From the NCBI GenBank assembly GCA_041940305.1, contig JBGTSJ010000001.1, positions 62,001 through 126,000 on the forward strand: a stretch of DNA of 64,000 nucleotides. The letters are read 5' to 3'. Source of the DNA: JBGTSJ01 sp041940305 (GTDB lineage Bacteria; Planctomycetota; Planctomycetia; Planctomycetales; Planctomycetaceae). The translations under genes were made by a program, and so were the position numbers. Below the pieces are notes generated by a model. The model made no database searches, was not told where the DNA came from, and saw nothing but the letters and a program-made list of their open reading frames with translations. Shown here piece after piece: positions 18,402-27,304 of this stretch (the first letter of the stretch is position 1; each line of letters starts with the position of its first letter).

Positions 18402-18429
18402 TTGCATGGATGGGCCGATTGGCTACAAT
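18402..18429 (+). promoter_or_regulatory. Promoter of the first DUF1549/DUF1553 gene
   Basis: TTGCAT (18402-18407) and TACAAT (18424-18429) are separated by 16 bases. The transcription start should be near 18436, which coincides with an ATG; the ATG at 18451 has AGAGG before it. Confidence 0.55.
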
Positions 18430-18450
18430 ACGGTGATGAGAGGCCCCGCC

Positions 18451-21087
18451 ATGCGATCCCACCTTCGCCCCCTCTCCCTCCTGGGGGCATTGTGTCTATT
18501 GTCCACCCCTGTCTGCGCCGAGGAATCGGCCGCATCGCCGGCCGTTTCGTACGAGCGCGACATCCGCCCGATTCTCAAGGCGGCGTGCTTCCAATGCCAC
18601 GGCGAAGAGTCCGTCATTGAAGGCAGCCTCGATGTAAGGCTTGCCCGGTTTCTGATCGCAGGTGGCGAGAGTGGTGCGGCCGTTGTAGCGGGGAATCGTG
18701 AGGAGAGCCTGCTCTATCAGCGCGTCCGGGATGGGGAGATGCCGCCGGACGAGGCGCCGCAGCTGAAGCCCGAGGAGATCGAGACGATCGGCCGCTGGAT
18801 TGATGCCGGCGCGCCGACGCTGCGTCCCGAGCCGGAGACGATCGATTCGCACTACATCACCGAAGAGGAGCGGGCACACTGGGCGTGGCAGCCGATTGCC
18901 CGGCCCGCGCTGCCGGATGTGCAGCACCCCGAACTGGTCCGCACGCCGATCGACGCGTTCCTGCTGGCGAAGCTCGAACAGCAGGGCTTCGCGTTCTCGC
19001 CGGAACCCGAGCGTCGCACGCTGCTGCGCCGGCTGGCCATCGACCTCACCGGGCTGCCGCCGGAAGAGGGGCTGATCGAGCGGTATCTGGCGGATGAGTC
19101 GCCGCAGGCGTTCGCACGGGTCGTCGAAGAGCTGCTGGCGTCGCCGCATTACGGCGAGCGGTGGGGGCGGCACTGGCTGGACGTGGCTGGGTATGCCGAT
19201 TCCGAAGGCTATACGAATGAAGACGTCGTTCGCGAGTGGGCCTGGAAGTACCGCGACTATGTGATCCGGGCGTTTAACGACGACATGCCGTTCGACCGGT
19301 TCATCCGCGAGCAACTGGCCGGGGATGAGATGATCACGTCGCCGCTCAACAATCTGACGCCGGAAGACGCCGACAAGCTGGCGGCGACGGGCTTCCTCCG
19401 GATGGCTCCGGACGGGACGGCGGGCGCCGTGGACGACGCCAACCTGGCCCGCAACGATACGGTCGCCGGCACGATTCGGATCGTCTCATCGGCTCTGCTG
19501 GGAGTGACCCTCTCGTGCGCGCAGTGCCACGACCATCGTTACGATCCGATTCCGCAGGCCGACTATTACCGGTTCCGGGCAATCTTCGAACCGGCACTCG
19601 ACTGGAAGAACTGGCGCAATCCGCGGCAGCGGCTGGTGTCGCTCTACACCGACGCGGACCGGGCTCGTGCTGCGGAGATTGAAGCCGAGGCCAAGCTGGT
19701 GGACGAGGAGCGGCTGGCGAAGCAGCAGGAGTTCATCAACGCCACGCTGGCGAAAGAGATTGAGAAGCTGCCGGAGGAAACCCGCGAGGCGGCGCAGCTG
19801 GCCTTCGACACGCCGGAGAAGGACCGCACGGCGGAACAGCAGGAACTGTTCAAGAAATACCCGGCGCTCAACGTCAACCCGGGCACGCTGTACCTGTACG
19901 ACTCCGCCGCGGCCGCCGCGCTCAAGGAACTCAGCGACAAGGCGGCGGCGATCCGGGGGACGAAGCCGGTCGAGGAGTTCGTGCATGCGTTGACCGAACC
20001 GGCCGGCCATGTGCCGCCGACGCATCTGTTCTATCGCGGCGATCACGAGCAGCCGAAGGACCAGCTGAACCCCGGATCGCTGACCGTGGTTTCGTTCATC
20101 ACCGGCGAGCCTGCGATCCCGGTCGATGATCCGGAGCTGCCGACGACCGGTCGCCGCACGGCGCTGGCTGCGCATCTCACGAGCGGGCAACATCCGCTCG
20201 TCGCGCGGGTGATCGTCAACCGGATCTGGATGCATCACTTCGGCCGTGGGCTGGTCTCCACGCCCGGGGACTTCGGTGCTCTGGGAACGCTGCCGACGCA
20301 TCCCGAACTGCTTGACTGGCTCGCCAGCGAGTTTATGGCGAACGGCTGGAGCGTGAAGCACATGCACCGGCTGATCCTGACGTCGACGGCGTGGCGACAG
20401 GCCCTGCGGACCAATCCCGAACTCGAAGCGGCCGATCCCGACAACACCCTGTATGGCGGATCGAGCCTGCAGCGACTGGACGCCGAAGTGATCCGCGACT
20501 GCGTGCTGGCCGCCAGCGGACGGCTGAACGACAGGGCTTTCGGCCCGCCGGTGCCGGTGATGTCGGACATCGTCGGCCGGTGGGTGCTGGGCATCGAGAA
20601 TCTCAACGCGGGCCGTCCGGGTGAAGTGCTGCCGATGCACGGCGAAGACCTGCGGCGGAGCGTCTACGTGCAGGTTCGACGCAGCCGTCCATTGGCCGTG
20701 CTCGACACCTTCGACTGGCCCCGCATGGCCCCGAACTGCGACTGCCGGCATTCCTCGACCGTGACGCCGCAGTCCCTGATGCTGATGAACAGCGACTTCA
20801 TCCTGCAGGAGTCGCAGCGGTTCGCCGCACGCGTGCAGGCTGAAGCTGGTGAAGACCCGGCCGCCCGGATTACGCGGGCCTGGGAACTCGCCTTCAGCCG
20901 CGCGCCGGACCAATCAGAGCTGGCGTCGGCCCAGACGTTCCTGACCGAACAGTCGGCGGTGTTCGCCGAACAGACGGCCAGCCAACCGGCGGCCGCGGAA
21001 GGCAATGAGATCACGCCGGCTCAGCGGGCATTGGCGACGTTGTGCCAGATGCTGCTGAGTTCGAACGAGTTTCTGTATGTGGATTGA
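18451..21087 (+). CDS. Planctomycete cytochrome C/DUF1549/DUF1553 surface protein, pair 1
   Basis: An exported 878-aa protein with signal peptide MRSHLRPLSLLGALCLLSTP. Domains in order: a PSCyt1-type heme domain with CFQCHG and the distal GEMPPDEAPQL; DUF1549 with WQPIARPALP, RRLAIDLTGLPP and HYGERWGRHWLDVAGYADSEG; a second heme site CAQCHDHRYDPI; a helical linker; and DUF1553 with RVIVNRIWMHHFGRGLV, HPELLDWLASEF and RLDAEVIRDCVL. Start 18436 is possible (leaderless). The gene is followed by a DUF1501 gene, as is usual for this family. The function is unproven; the heme motifs and export suggest a redox or polymer-processing role outside the cytoplasmic membrane. Confidence 0.9.
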   Translation: MRSHLRPLSLLGALCLLSTPVCAEESAASPAVSYERDIRPILKAACFQCHGEESVIEGSLDVRLARFLIAGGESGAAVVAGNREESLLYQRVRDGEMPPDEAPQLKPEEIETIGRWIDAGAPTLRPEPETIDSHYITEEERAHWAWQPIARPALPDVQHPELVRTPIDAFLLAKLEQQGFAFSPEPERRTLLRRLAIDLTGLPPEEGLIERYLADESPQAFARVVEELLASPHYGERWGRHWLDVAGYADSEGYTNEDVVREWAWKYRDYVIRAFNDDMPFDRFIREQLAGDEMITSPLNNLTPEDADKLAATGFLRMAPDGTAGAVDDANLARNDTVAGTIRIVSSALLGVTLSCAQCHDHRYDPIPQADYYRFRAIFEPALDWKNWRNPRQRLVSLYTDADRARAAEIEAEAKLVDEERLAKQQEFINATLAKEIEKLPEETREAAQLAFDTPEKDRTAEQQELFKKYPALNVNPGTLYLYDSAAAAALKELSDKAAAIRGTKPVEEFVHALTEPAGHVPPTHLFYRGDHEQPKDQLNPGSLTVVSFITGEPAIPVDDPELPTTGRRTALAAHLTSGQHPLVARVIVNRIWMHHFGRGLVSTPGDFGALGTLPTHPELLDWLASEFMANGWSVKHMHRLILTSTAWRQALRTNPELEAADPDNTLYGGSSLQRLDAEVIRDCVLAASGRLNDRAFGPPVPVMSDIVGRWVLGIENLNAGRPGEVLPMHGEDLRRSVYVQVRRSRPLAVLDTFDWPRMAPNCDCRHSSTVTPQSLMLMNSDFILQESQRFAARVQAEAGEDPAARITRAWELAFSRAPDQSELASAQTFLTEQSAVFAEQTASQPAAAEGNEITPAQRALATLCQMLLSSNEFLYVD

Positions 21088-21100
21088 TGCTGTGTGAGGG

Positions 21101-21313
21101 GGGGGCCGCGGATGACGCGGATTGGGCGGATTCTCGCAGATCTGCACATTGACTTCGATCACGAATCTGCGATTGATTTGCACTCGAGAAGTCGAACATG
21201 GAATTCGGCTGCCTCCTCAAATGAACTCAGCTCAATGCCGTTTAACGTAGCACTCCCACAGGTGTAGTGCGTATCTGCGAAGATCCTTCCAGTCCGCGTC
21301 ATCCGCGGCCCCC
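21101..21313. repeat. Long intergenic inverted repeat (GGCCCCC-ended), copy 1
   Basis: Arms 21101-21141 and 21273-21313 are 41 nt long and match at roughly 34 positions as inverted repeats. They enclose 131 bases with no gene. The outer end is GGGGGCCGCGGATGACGCGG. A related element is at 22801-22924. It separates the two genes of the first DUF1553/DUF1501 pair. Confidence 0.8.
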
Positions 21314-21327
21314 TTTTGCGACCAATC

Positions 21328-22779
21328 ATGACCACGCCCTGCACTCCCCGCCGTCACTTTCTTGCTCAGAGCGCCATGAGCGTCGGGTCCGTCGCGCTGG
21401 CGTGGCTGCTGGATCGGGACCGGGCGTTTGGCAATCCGTTTGCGAAGCCGGACCTGGTCGCGCCGACGTTTGATACGCTGCCGAAGCAGCCGCATCATCC
21501 GCCGCGGGCGACGGCAATGATCTCGCTGTGGATGCAGGGGGGGCCGAGCCATCACGACCTGTTCGATCCCAAGCCGGAGATGGCGAAGTGGGACGGGCAG
21601 CCTTTCCCCGGGGAGATCAAGTACGACAACGCGGCGCAGGCCAGCTCCAAGGTGCTGCATTCGCCGTGGAAGTTCGCGCCGCGCGGCGAGTGCGGAATGG
21701 AGCTGTCGGAACTGATCCCGCATACGAGCGCGATCGCGGACGACATCTGCCTCATCCGCTCGATGCATACCGGCGTCAACAATCATGGGCAGTCGATCCG
21801 GGCTTTGCAGGCGGGCCGCAACGCGGAGGGGCTGGCGTCGCTGGGCAGCTGGCTGACCTATGGGCTGGGCTGCGAGGCCGACAACCTGCCGGCGTTCGTG
21901 GCGCTGATCGATCCGGGCGAGCTGCCGGTGATGGGGGTGGAGAACTGGCAGGCGGGTTACCTGCCGTCGCTGTATCAGGGGACGGTAGTGCGGCCGCAGG
22001 AGCCGCGGATTCTCGACCTCACGCCTCCGGCTGAACTCGCCGGGCGCCCGCAGGAGCTGTCGCTGGCGTTTCTGGACGAGATCAACCGCCGGCACCTGGA
22101 GCAGCGTCCGGGCCAGCTGGACCTGCAGGCGCGGATCGCGTCGTACTCATTGGCGGCGAAGATGCAGACGGCTGCGACCGATGCGCTCGATCTGGCGCAG
22201 GAGTCTAAGGCGACGCAGGACATGTACGGCATGCACGATGAGCATCCGCTCACGAAGGAGTACGGGTCACGGTGTCTGCTGGCCCGCAGGCTCATCGAAC
22301 GGGGTGTGCGGTTCGTGCAGGTCTACACACCCAACCAGCTGTGGGACCACCACGGCGCGATCGTCCGCAACCTTCCGAGCGCGTGCCAGAAAGTCGACAA
22401 GCCCTCAGCAGCGCTCGTGACCGACCTGAAACAGCGTGGACTGCTCGACAGCACCGTGGTCCACTGGGGGGGCGAGATGGGGCGTCTGCCGGTGATTCAG
22501 AACGACGCCGGCCGCGACAACATCGGCCGCGACCACAACACCTACGGCTTCAGCATGTGGATGGCGGGCGGGGGCTTCAAGCCGGGCTGCGTTTACGGCG
22601 CGACCGATGAATGGGGCCATCACGCGGTGGAGAACGTGGTGAACCACTACGACTACCATGCCACGCTGCTGCACCTGTTCGGGCTGGATCACACGCGGCT
22701 GACGTACGAGCGGAACAACATGGACCTGACGCTCACCAACTCGCAGCCGGGGCGGCTGGTGAGCGAGATCCTGGCTTGA
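21328..22779 (+). CDS. DUF1501 exported protein, pair 1
   Basis: A 483-aa protein with a Tat-like start (MTTPCTPRRHFLAQSAMSVG). The alkaline-phosphatase-like DUF1501 fold is recognised by MISLWMQGGPSHHDLFDPKP, ELSELIPHTSAIADDICLIR, LARRLIERGVRFVQVY, the catalytic-type GGEMGRLP and GRDHNTYGFSMWMAGGG, ending with DYHATLLHLFGLDH. The ATG at 21328 is preferred to the TTG at 21316. DUF1501 proteins are sulfatase/phosphatase relatives found beside DUF1549/DUF1553 proteins in planctomycetes; no substrate is established. The 240-bp gap to the upstream gene is occupied by an inverted repeat. Confidence 0.9.
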   Translation: MTTPCTPRRHFLAQSAMSVGSVALAWLLDRDRAFGNPFAKPDLVAPTFDTLPKQPHHPPRATAMISLWMQGGPSHHDLFDPKPEMAKWDGQPFPGEIKYDNAAQASSKVLHSPWKFAPRGECGMELSELIPHTSAIADDICLIRSMHTGVNNHGQSIRALQAGRNAEGLASLGSWLTYGLGCEADNLPAFVALIDPGELPVMGVENWQAGYLPSLYQGTVVRPQEPRILDLTPPAELAGRPQELSLAFLDEINRRHLEQRPGQLDLQARIASYSLAAKMQTAATDALDLAQESKATQDMYGMHDEHPLTKEYGSRCLLARRLIERGVRFVQVYTPNQLWDHHGAIVRNLPSACQKVDKPSAALVTDLKQRGLLDSTVVHWGGEMGRLPVIQNDAGRDNIGRDHNTYGFSMWMAGGGFKPGCVYGATDEWGHHAVENVVNHYDYHATLLHLFGLDHTRLTYERNNMDLTLTNSQPGRLVSEILA

Positions 22780-22800
22780 GAGCCGGGAGAGCTGTGCTCA

Positions 22801-22924
22801 AGGGGCCGCAGATCGGGCGGATCTGGCGGATTGACGCAGATCAGAGGGGCGTCAGCCGAGACTGATTTGCGCGCTCATTCCCGATCGGCGCAGATCCGTG
22901 TAATCTGCGTCATCCGCGGCCCTC
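22801..22924. repeat. Long intergenic inverted repeat (GGCCCCC-ended), copy 2
   Basis: The left arm (22801-22841, GGGGCCGCAGATCGGGCGGA) and the right arm (about 22882-22924, ending ATCCGCGGCCCTC) are imperfect inverted repeats with the same submodules as the element at 21101-21313, but with a shorter centre. Confidence 0.7.
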
Positions 22925-22946
22925 TTTCTGATCAGGAGTGTCGATC

Positions 22947-24065
22947 GTGTCGATCGCTGATATTCGCATTCACCGTCTTGTCGGGGCCACCGTGGACGGA
23001 GGCTGGCCGGAGGGGCACGAGCCGGAGGACGACCTGCATACGCTCGTCGAAGTGCTCGACGACGACGGGCGCTCCGGCTGGGGGAGCGTATTCACTTCGT
23101 CGGCGCTGGTCGCGGCGGGACTGCAGCAGTTGCGGCCGATGTGGGACGGAGAGTCAGCCGTCGAGCCGGAGCGGGTGTCCGAGAAGTTGCGGCAGAGCGC
23201 GTTCTGGCAGGGGCGCGGCGGGACGCTGGAGCATGTGATCTCCGGGATCGATATCGCGCTGTGGGACCTGTTCGGCAAGGTGTGCGGGCAGCCGGTCTCG
23301 CGGCTGCTGGGAGGTTGTTATCGAACGAAGATCAAGCCGTACGCGTCGCTGCTGTTCGCCGAGCCGGATGTGCTGCAGGACCGGCTGGAGGCGACGGTGG
23401 CGAAGGGATTCCGGGCGATCAAGCTGGGGTGGCGGCCGTTCGGGCGTCGGAACTCAAGGTTTGACGAACTGCTGGTGCGGACGGCTCGGGAGACGGTGGG
23501 GCCGCAGGTCGACCTGCTGGTGGACGCCGGCGGGAGCGAGCAATTCTGGCCGCACGGGTACAAGTGGGCGCTGCGCACGGCGCAGATGCTGGCGGAATAT
23601 GACATCGGGTGGTTCGAAGAGGCGCTGCCGCCGGATGACATCGAGGGATTCATCCGATTGCGGAATGCGGCGCCAGTGCCGATCAGCGGCGGGGAAGTGC
23701 TGACGCGGCGGCAGTCGTTTCTGCCGTGGATCGAACGCGGAGCGCTGGACATCGTCCAGCCGGACGCGACCAAGTGCGGCGGGCTGACGGAGGCGCGGCG
23801 GATCGCGTGGATGGCGTACGATCACAACATCGGGTTCGTGAGCCACGGGTGGAACACGGCGGTCGGACTCGCCGCCGACCTGCATCTGGCGGCGGCGATC
23901 CCGGTGGCGAAGTACGTCGAGTACCTGACGCCGGCGGCGTATATCGACGAGATCCTGACGCAGCCATTCCGGCTGGACGGCGACGGGTTTCTGCCGATTC
24001 CGACGACCCCGGGACTGGGGATTGAAGTGAGCCGCGAGGCGCTGGATCGTTTCGTCGGCAAGTAG
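22947..24065 (+). CDS. Enolase-superfamily enzyme (mandelate racemase/muconate lactonizing type)
   Basis: A 372-aa enzyme. AGGAG lies eight bases before the GTG at 22947, which I prefer to the GTG at 22938. The barrel carries a lysine in AIKLGWRP (about K159), metal ligands D193 (LLVDAGG), E224/E225 (WFEEALPP) and E250 (ISGGEV), D273 (VQPDATKCGG) and H300 (FVSHGWNTA). The Lys plus Asp-His pair is the mandelate racemase subgroup pattern, typical of sugar-acid dehydratases. The substrate cannot be told from the sequence. A 16-bp-stem palindrome that probably ends transcription follows directly. Confidence 0.85.
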   Translation: MSIADIRIHRLVGATVDGGWPEGHEPEDDLHTLVEVLDDDGRSGWGSVFTSSALVAAGLQQLRPMWDGESAVEPERVSEKLRQSAFWQGRGGTLEHVISGIDIALWDLFGKVCGQPVSRLLGGCYRTKIKPYASLLFAEPDVLQDRLEATVAKGFRAIKLGWRPFGRRNSRFDELLVRTARETVGPQVDLLVDAGGSEQFWPHGYKWALRTAQMLAEYDIGWFEEALPPDDIEGFIRLRNAAPVPISGGEVLTRRQSFLPWIERGALDIVQPDATKCGGLTEARRIAWMAYDHNIGFVSHGWNTAVGLAADLHLAAAIPVAKYVEYLTPAAYIDEILTQPFRLDGDGFLPIPTTPGLGIEVSREALDRFVGK

Positions 24066-24073
24066 TTAAACAG

Positions 24074-24106
24074 AGAACCCCGGTTTCTTGAAGAAACCGG
24101 GGTTCT
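24074..24106. terminator. Palindrome family, copy 1 (bidirectional terminator-like)
   Basis: AGAACCCCGGTTTCTT and its exact inverse form a 16-bp stem around a single G. It begins 9 bases past the enolase-superfamily stop. Near-identical copies are at 25570-25603 and 60271-60304, always just after a gene. Confidence 0.75.
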
Positions 24107-24140
24107 GGCGACGGAGCGCACGATTTGCCGGTCCAAAGTA

Positions 24141-24241
24141 GGCGACTCGCTCCGCGAGTCGCTGAGAGCGGCGCCGGCTCCGTCGAGAGTCGTCCGAGGA
24201 ATTGACGTCGACACGCTCCACTCGCGGAGCGAGTGGACTAC
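24141..24241. repeat. Two-hairpin dispersed repeat, copy 1
   Basis: It starts GGCGACTCGCTCCGCGAGTCGC (one hairpin) and ends with a second hairpin, CCACTCGCGGAGCGAGTGG, followed by ACTAC. The same two ends in the same order occur at 38756-38857. It lies immediately upstream of the methyltransferase gene. Confidence 0.8.
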
Positions 24242-24267
24242 ACTGGTCGCGTCCCACGGGTTCTCGC

Positions 24268-24972
24268 ATGAAGCAGTTTGTCCGCGACCATTTCGAGTTC
24301 TTCCGGCAATATGTCGCCCGGTTTGAAACGACCGGGGCCGTGGCGCCGAGCAGCCGTTTCCTCGCACGGGCCCTCAGTCGGCCGCTGCGCGAGTGCCACC
24401 GTGCCGCGCGCGTGCTGGAGGTCGGGCCGGGCACCGGGGCCGTGACGCGCGAGATCGTGCGGCACGTCAAACCGGGGGATCAACTCGACCTGGTGGAGAT
24501 CAACGAGAGCTTCGCGGCGTTACTGCGGCAGCGGTTTCAATGCGATCCGGGTTATCGGCGGGTGGCCGACCGATCGGCGGTGCATGTCTGCCCGTTGCAG
24601 CAGTTCTCGCCGGAAGGCCGCTACGACGTGATCGTTTCCGGGCTGCCGTTCAACAACTTTCCCGCATCGCTGGTGGAGGAACTGGTTGACGCCTGCCTGG
24701 GACTGCTGGCGCCGGGGGGGACGCTGTCTTTTTTTGAGTACATGTATGTGCGGCCGATTCGGCGAGTGGTGTCGCGGTCGCCGGAGCGGACGCGGCTGGC
24801 CGAGATTGAGCGAATCCTGCAGAACCGCTTCTCGCGGCATCGATTTCATACCGACTGGGTGTTCGTGAACGTGCCGCCGGCATGGGTGCAGCACCTGGGA
24901 AGCGGTCCCAAGCCCGCTGGGTCCGATCCAGCGCCGAATCCGACGGTTTCTGGTCACGCAGAGGAAACCTGA
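24268..24972 (+). CDS. SAM-dependent methyltransferase of the phospholipid/ornithine-lipid N-methyltransferase type
   Basis: A 234-aa class I methyltransferase. VLEVGPGTGAVTREIV is the SAM loop, DQLDLVEINESFAALL the second motif, and VSGLPFNNFPASLVEELVD matches the SGLP motif of PmtA-like and planctomycete OlsG-like lipid N-methyltransferases. The N-terminal FVRDHFEFFRQYVARFETTG and SSRFLARAL are also typical of that group. The likely product is a methylated aminolipid head group at the inner face of the membrane; the choice between phosphatidylethanolamine and ornithine lipid cannot be made from sequence. The last 30 residues are disordered. A repeat lies directly upstream, and no strong RBS is visible at ATG 24268. 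Confidence 0.75.
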   Translation: MKQFVRDHFEFFRQYVARFETTGAVAPSSRFLARALSRPLRECHRAARVLEVGPGTGAVTREIVRHVKPGDQLDLVEINESFAALLRQRFQCDPGYRRVADRSAVHVCPLQQFSPEGRYDVIVSGLPFNNFPASLVEELVDACLGLLAPGGTLSFFEYMYVRPIRRVVSRSPERTRLAEIERILQNRFSRHRFHTDWVFVNVPPAWVQHLGSGPKPAGSDPAPNPTVSGHAEET

Positions 24973-25175
24973 GTCTGACGGTCGGGAGGACTTTTCGCAT
25001 TGATCCCTGCGCTGCGAGGAAGTCGGTTTGTGAGGGTGCGGGTCGCGCGTTTCCCGTCATGGCCGCCGCCCGAGGGACTGAGTCGTTAACTGATTGTGTT
25101 ACGGCTCGTCTGTGCTATGTGTCACCATCTCCGGCCATACTCCGTGCCGCTCCCTGTCAACAAAGGACCAAGAAC

Positions 25176-25553
25176 ATGATTGCTCCCAACCGCGTGACCT
25201 GTGCCGTGCTTGTGGCTCTCGCCGCCGCAGTCTCCGCAGCAGCCGCAGACCCGGAAGAAAAGCCTGCCAACGCAGCGGCGGCGACCGAGTCCATCACCGT
25301 GGAGATCAAAGGGAAGCTGAACACGGGCGTCTTCGCAATCGGCGGAGAGACTACGGGGACGACGATCACGGCGAGCGGCCTGACATTTGAACTGGACTTC
25401 GGCGAACAGAGCAAACTGTCCAGGCAGGCCGAAGGACTTGATGGCCAGACCGTCATCGTGAAGGGAACGCTCGAGGGGAAGCCGGGCGTCGAGATTCCGC
25501 TGCGTTACATCGTGACGGTGACGTCATTGAAGGCTGCCGAAAAGGCGGAATGA
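25176..25553 (+). CDS. Small secreted hypothetical protein
   Basis: A 125-aa protein with signal peptide MIAPNRVTCAVLVALAAAVS (cleavage near AAA-ADPEE). The mature part is beta-rich: ITVEIKGKLNTGVFAIGGET, LTFELDFGEQ, and GQTVIVKGTLEGKPGVEIPL. This resembles small OB-like or periplasmic beta-barrel proteins conserved in planctomycetes, but I cannot name the family. AAGGA lies eight to nine bases before ATG 25176. A terminator palindrome follows 16 bases after the stop, shared with the convergent flavoprotein gene. Confidence 0.72.
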   Translation: MIAPNRVTCAVLVALAAAVSAAAADPEEKPANAAAATESITVEIKGKLNTGVFAIGGETTGTTITASGLTFELDFGEQSKLSRQAEGLDGQTVIVKGTLEGKPGVEIPLRYIVTVTSLKAAEKAE

Positions 25554-25569
25554 GCTTCGAAAAATGAGC

Positions 25570-25603
25570 AGAACCCCGGTTTCTTTGGAGAAACCGGGGT
25601 TCT
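25570..25603. terminator. Palindrome family, copy 2 (bidirectional terminator-like)
   Basis: AGAACCCCGGTTTCT and AGAAACCGGGGTTCT pair perfectly around TTGG. It sits between two convergent genes (ends at 25553 and 25625), the expected place for a shared terminator. Confidence 0.8.
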
Positions 25604-25624
25604 CCCTGAGATGGATGCCGCTGC

Positions 25625-27223
25625 TTATCGGCGCGGCTCCAGTGGGGCGAACCGCTTCACAATCTCGCGGGCGCTGCGCAGGCCGTCGACCGCGGCGCTG
25701 ACGATTCCGCCGGCGTATCCCGCGCCTTCGCCGACGGGATAGAGTCCGGCGAATCCGGGCGTCTCTCGGGAGTGGACGTCGCGGTCGATGCGGATGGGAG
25801 AACTCCCGCGCATCTCGGGACCGACGAGTGTGGCGTCTTTCAGGAAGTCTCCACGCCAGCGGCGGTCCATGACAGGGAGTCCCGCGCGAATCGCGGCGAG
25901 GACCGCGGGAGGCAGGACTGCGGAGAGATCGGCGGTACAGGTGCCACGCTGGTAGGACGACGGCAGCCGCGCATCCGACGGGGTGGCCCGGCCTGACAGA
26001 AAGTCGCGGGCCCATTGGATGGGGGCCAGGTAGTCGCCGCGTCCGAGTTCGAACGCGGCCGCTTCGTAGCGACGCTGCAACTCCATTCCCGCCAGCGGAT
26101 GGTCGCTCCCGAACTCATGAGGTTCGAGCGTGATCATTACGCCGCTGTTGCCGAAGGGCGTATCGTGACGCGAGTTGCTCATGCCGTTCGAGCAGAACAT
26201 TCCCGGCTCGGAGATGCTGGGAATGACAATGCCGCCCGCGCACATACAGAAGGTGTAGAGATCGCGCTGTCCTTTGGCCACCAGCGTGTAGTCGGCCGCA
26301 CCGAGCAGTTCCAGATACTCGGGCCGTCCGTACTTCCAGCGGTTGATGTTCGCCTGAGGCTGCTCGATGCGGAGACCGAGCTGGAAGGCTTTGGCGCGGA
26401 GCGGCACGCCGAGCTCGTGTAGCATGCGGTAGCTGTCCCGGGCGCTGTGCCCGATTCCGAGGATGGCCTGTCCAGCCGGCAGATGCCCGCTGGACGTGTG
26501 CAGCCCGCGGAGCCGGCCGTCGCTCACGTCGAGTCCCTCCATGCGGCAGTTGAACCGGTACTCGCCGCCCAGCGCTTCGATACGGCGGCGGAAGTTGCGA
26601 CAGAGCATCGGGAGGCAGTTGCTGCCGAGGTGCGGGCGATGCTCGTACGTGATGGATTCGCGGCCTCCGCACTCAACGAAGGCGCGGAGCACCCAGTCGA
26701 CGTCGGGACCGGACATCCGGCAGGTGAGTTTGCCGTCGGAAAAGCAGCCGGCGCCCCCTTCGCCGAACAGGTAATTGTCCTCGGGATCGTGAGGGCCGCC
26801 GCGGTCGAACGCGCGGATGGCCGGCACCCGCTCCTTGACCGGCCGTCCGCGTTCGAGGATCAGCGGACGATATCCCTTTTGAGCCAGGTAATAGCCGGCG
26901 GCAAGCCCGGCAGGCCCCGATCCCACCACGACAGGCCGTTCCTCCAACGGCTGCCGCCCCGGCGAAGGATCGTCGAACAGTTCAGCGTCGAACGGCTGCA
27001 CGTTGGTCGAGTACGCGCGCAGCGAACTCTCACCCGGCAGCTCCACTACGACGGAATATACGAAGCGGAGATCGTCCCGCGTCCGCGCATCAAGGCTCTT
27101 GCGGAGGATTCGCCAAGTGCCGAGATCAGCGGCGGGCCGTCCCAACTCCATCGCAGCCGCGGCGGGCAAGTCGGCTTCGGGAGCTTCGACCGGCAGACGA
27201 AGATTGTGAACGCGGACCAGCAT
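25625..27223 (-). CDS. FAD-dependent oxidoreductase of the COG2509 type
   Basis: A 532-aa flavoprotein. The N-terminal 90 residues are an RNA-binding-like alpha/beta domain (GTWRILRKSLDARTRDDLRF), then the dinucleotide fold begins with PVVVGSGPAGLAAGYYLAQKG and LILERGRPVKERV. DPEDNYLFGEGGAGCFSDGKLT is a hallmark of the family, and the C-terminal AGLYPVGEGAGYAGGIVSAA binds FAD. Start 27223 (MLVRVHNLRLP) fits the family; ATG 27262 is an alternative. The biochemical role of this family is unknown despite its wide distribution. It lies downstream of a Gfo/Idh/MocA gene on the same strand. Confidence 0.88.
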   Translation of the reverse strand: MLVRVHNLRLPVEAPEADLPAAAAMELGRPAADLGTWRILRKSLDARTRDDLRFVYSVVVELPGESSLRAYSTNVQPFDAELFDDPSPGRQPLEERPVVVGSGPAGLAAGYYLAQKGYRPLILERGRPVKERVPAIRAFDRGGPHDPEDNYLFGEGGAGCFSDGKLTCRMSGPDVDWVLRAFVECGGRESITYEHRPHLGSNCLPMLCRNFRRRIEALGGEYRFNCRMEGLDVSDGRLRGLHTSSGHLPAGQAILGIGHSARDSYRMLHELGVPLRAKAFQLGLRIEQPQANINRWKYGRPEYLELLGAADYTLVAKGQRDLYTFCMCAGGIVIPSISEPGMFCSNGMSNSRHDTPFGNSGVMITLEPHEFGSDHPLAGMELQRRYEAAAFELGRGDYLAPIQWARDFLSGRATPSDARLPSSYQRGTCTADLSAVLPPAVLAAIRAGLPVMDRRWRGDFLKDATLVGPEMRGSSPIRIDRDVHSRETPGFAGLYPVGEGAGYAGGIVSAAVDGLRSAREIVKRFAPLEPRR

Positions 27224-27304
27224 GGAGCGGCTGCCAGCAGTCGGAATCAGCAGCCATGCCATGCATCTGCGATCGCGAAACGCCCGCGGATCGCCCCAGC
27301 GCTG

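Noticed and set aside
19486..20913. 475-codon minus-strand frame inside the DUF1549/DUF1553 gene
   Set aside because: It is antisense to a gene with clear heme and DUF motifs and shows the arginine-rich composition of shadow frames.
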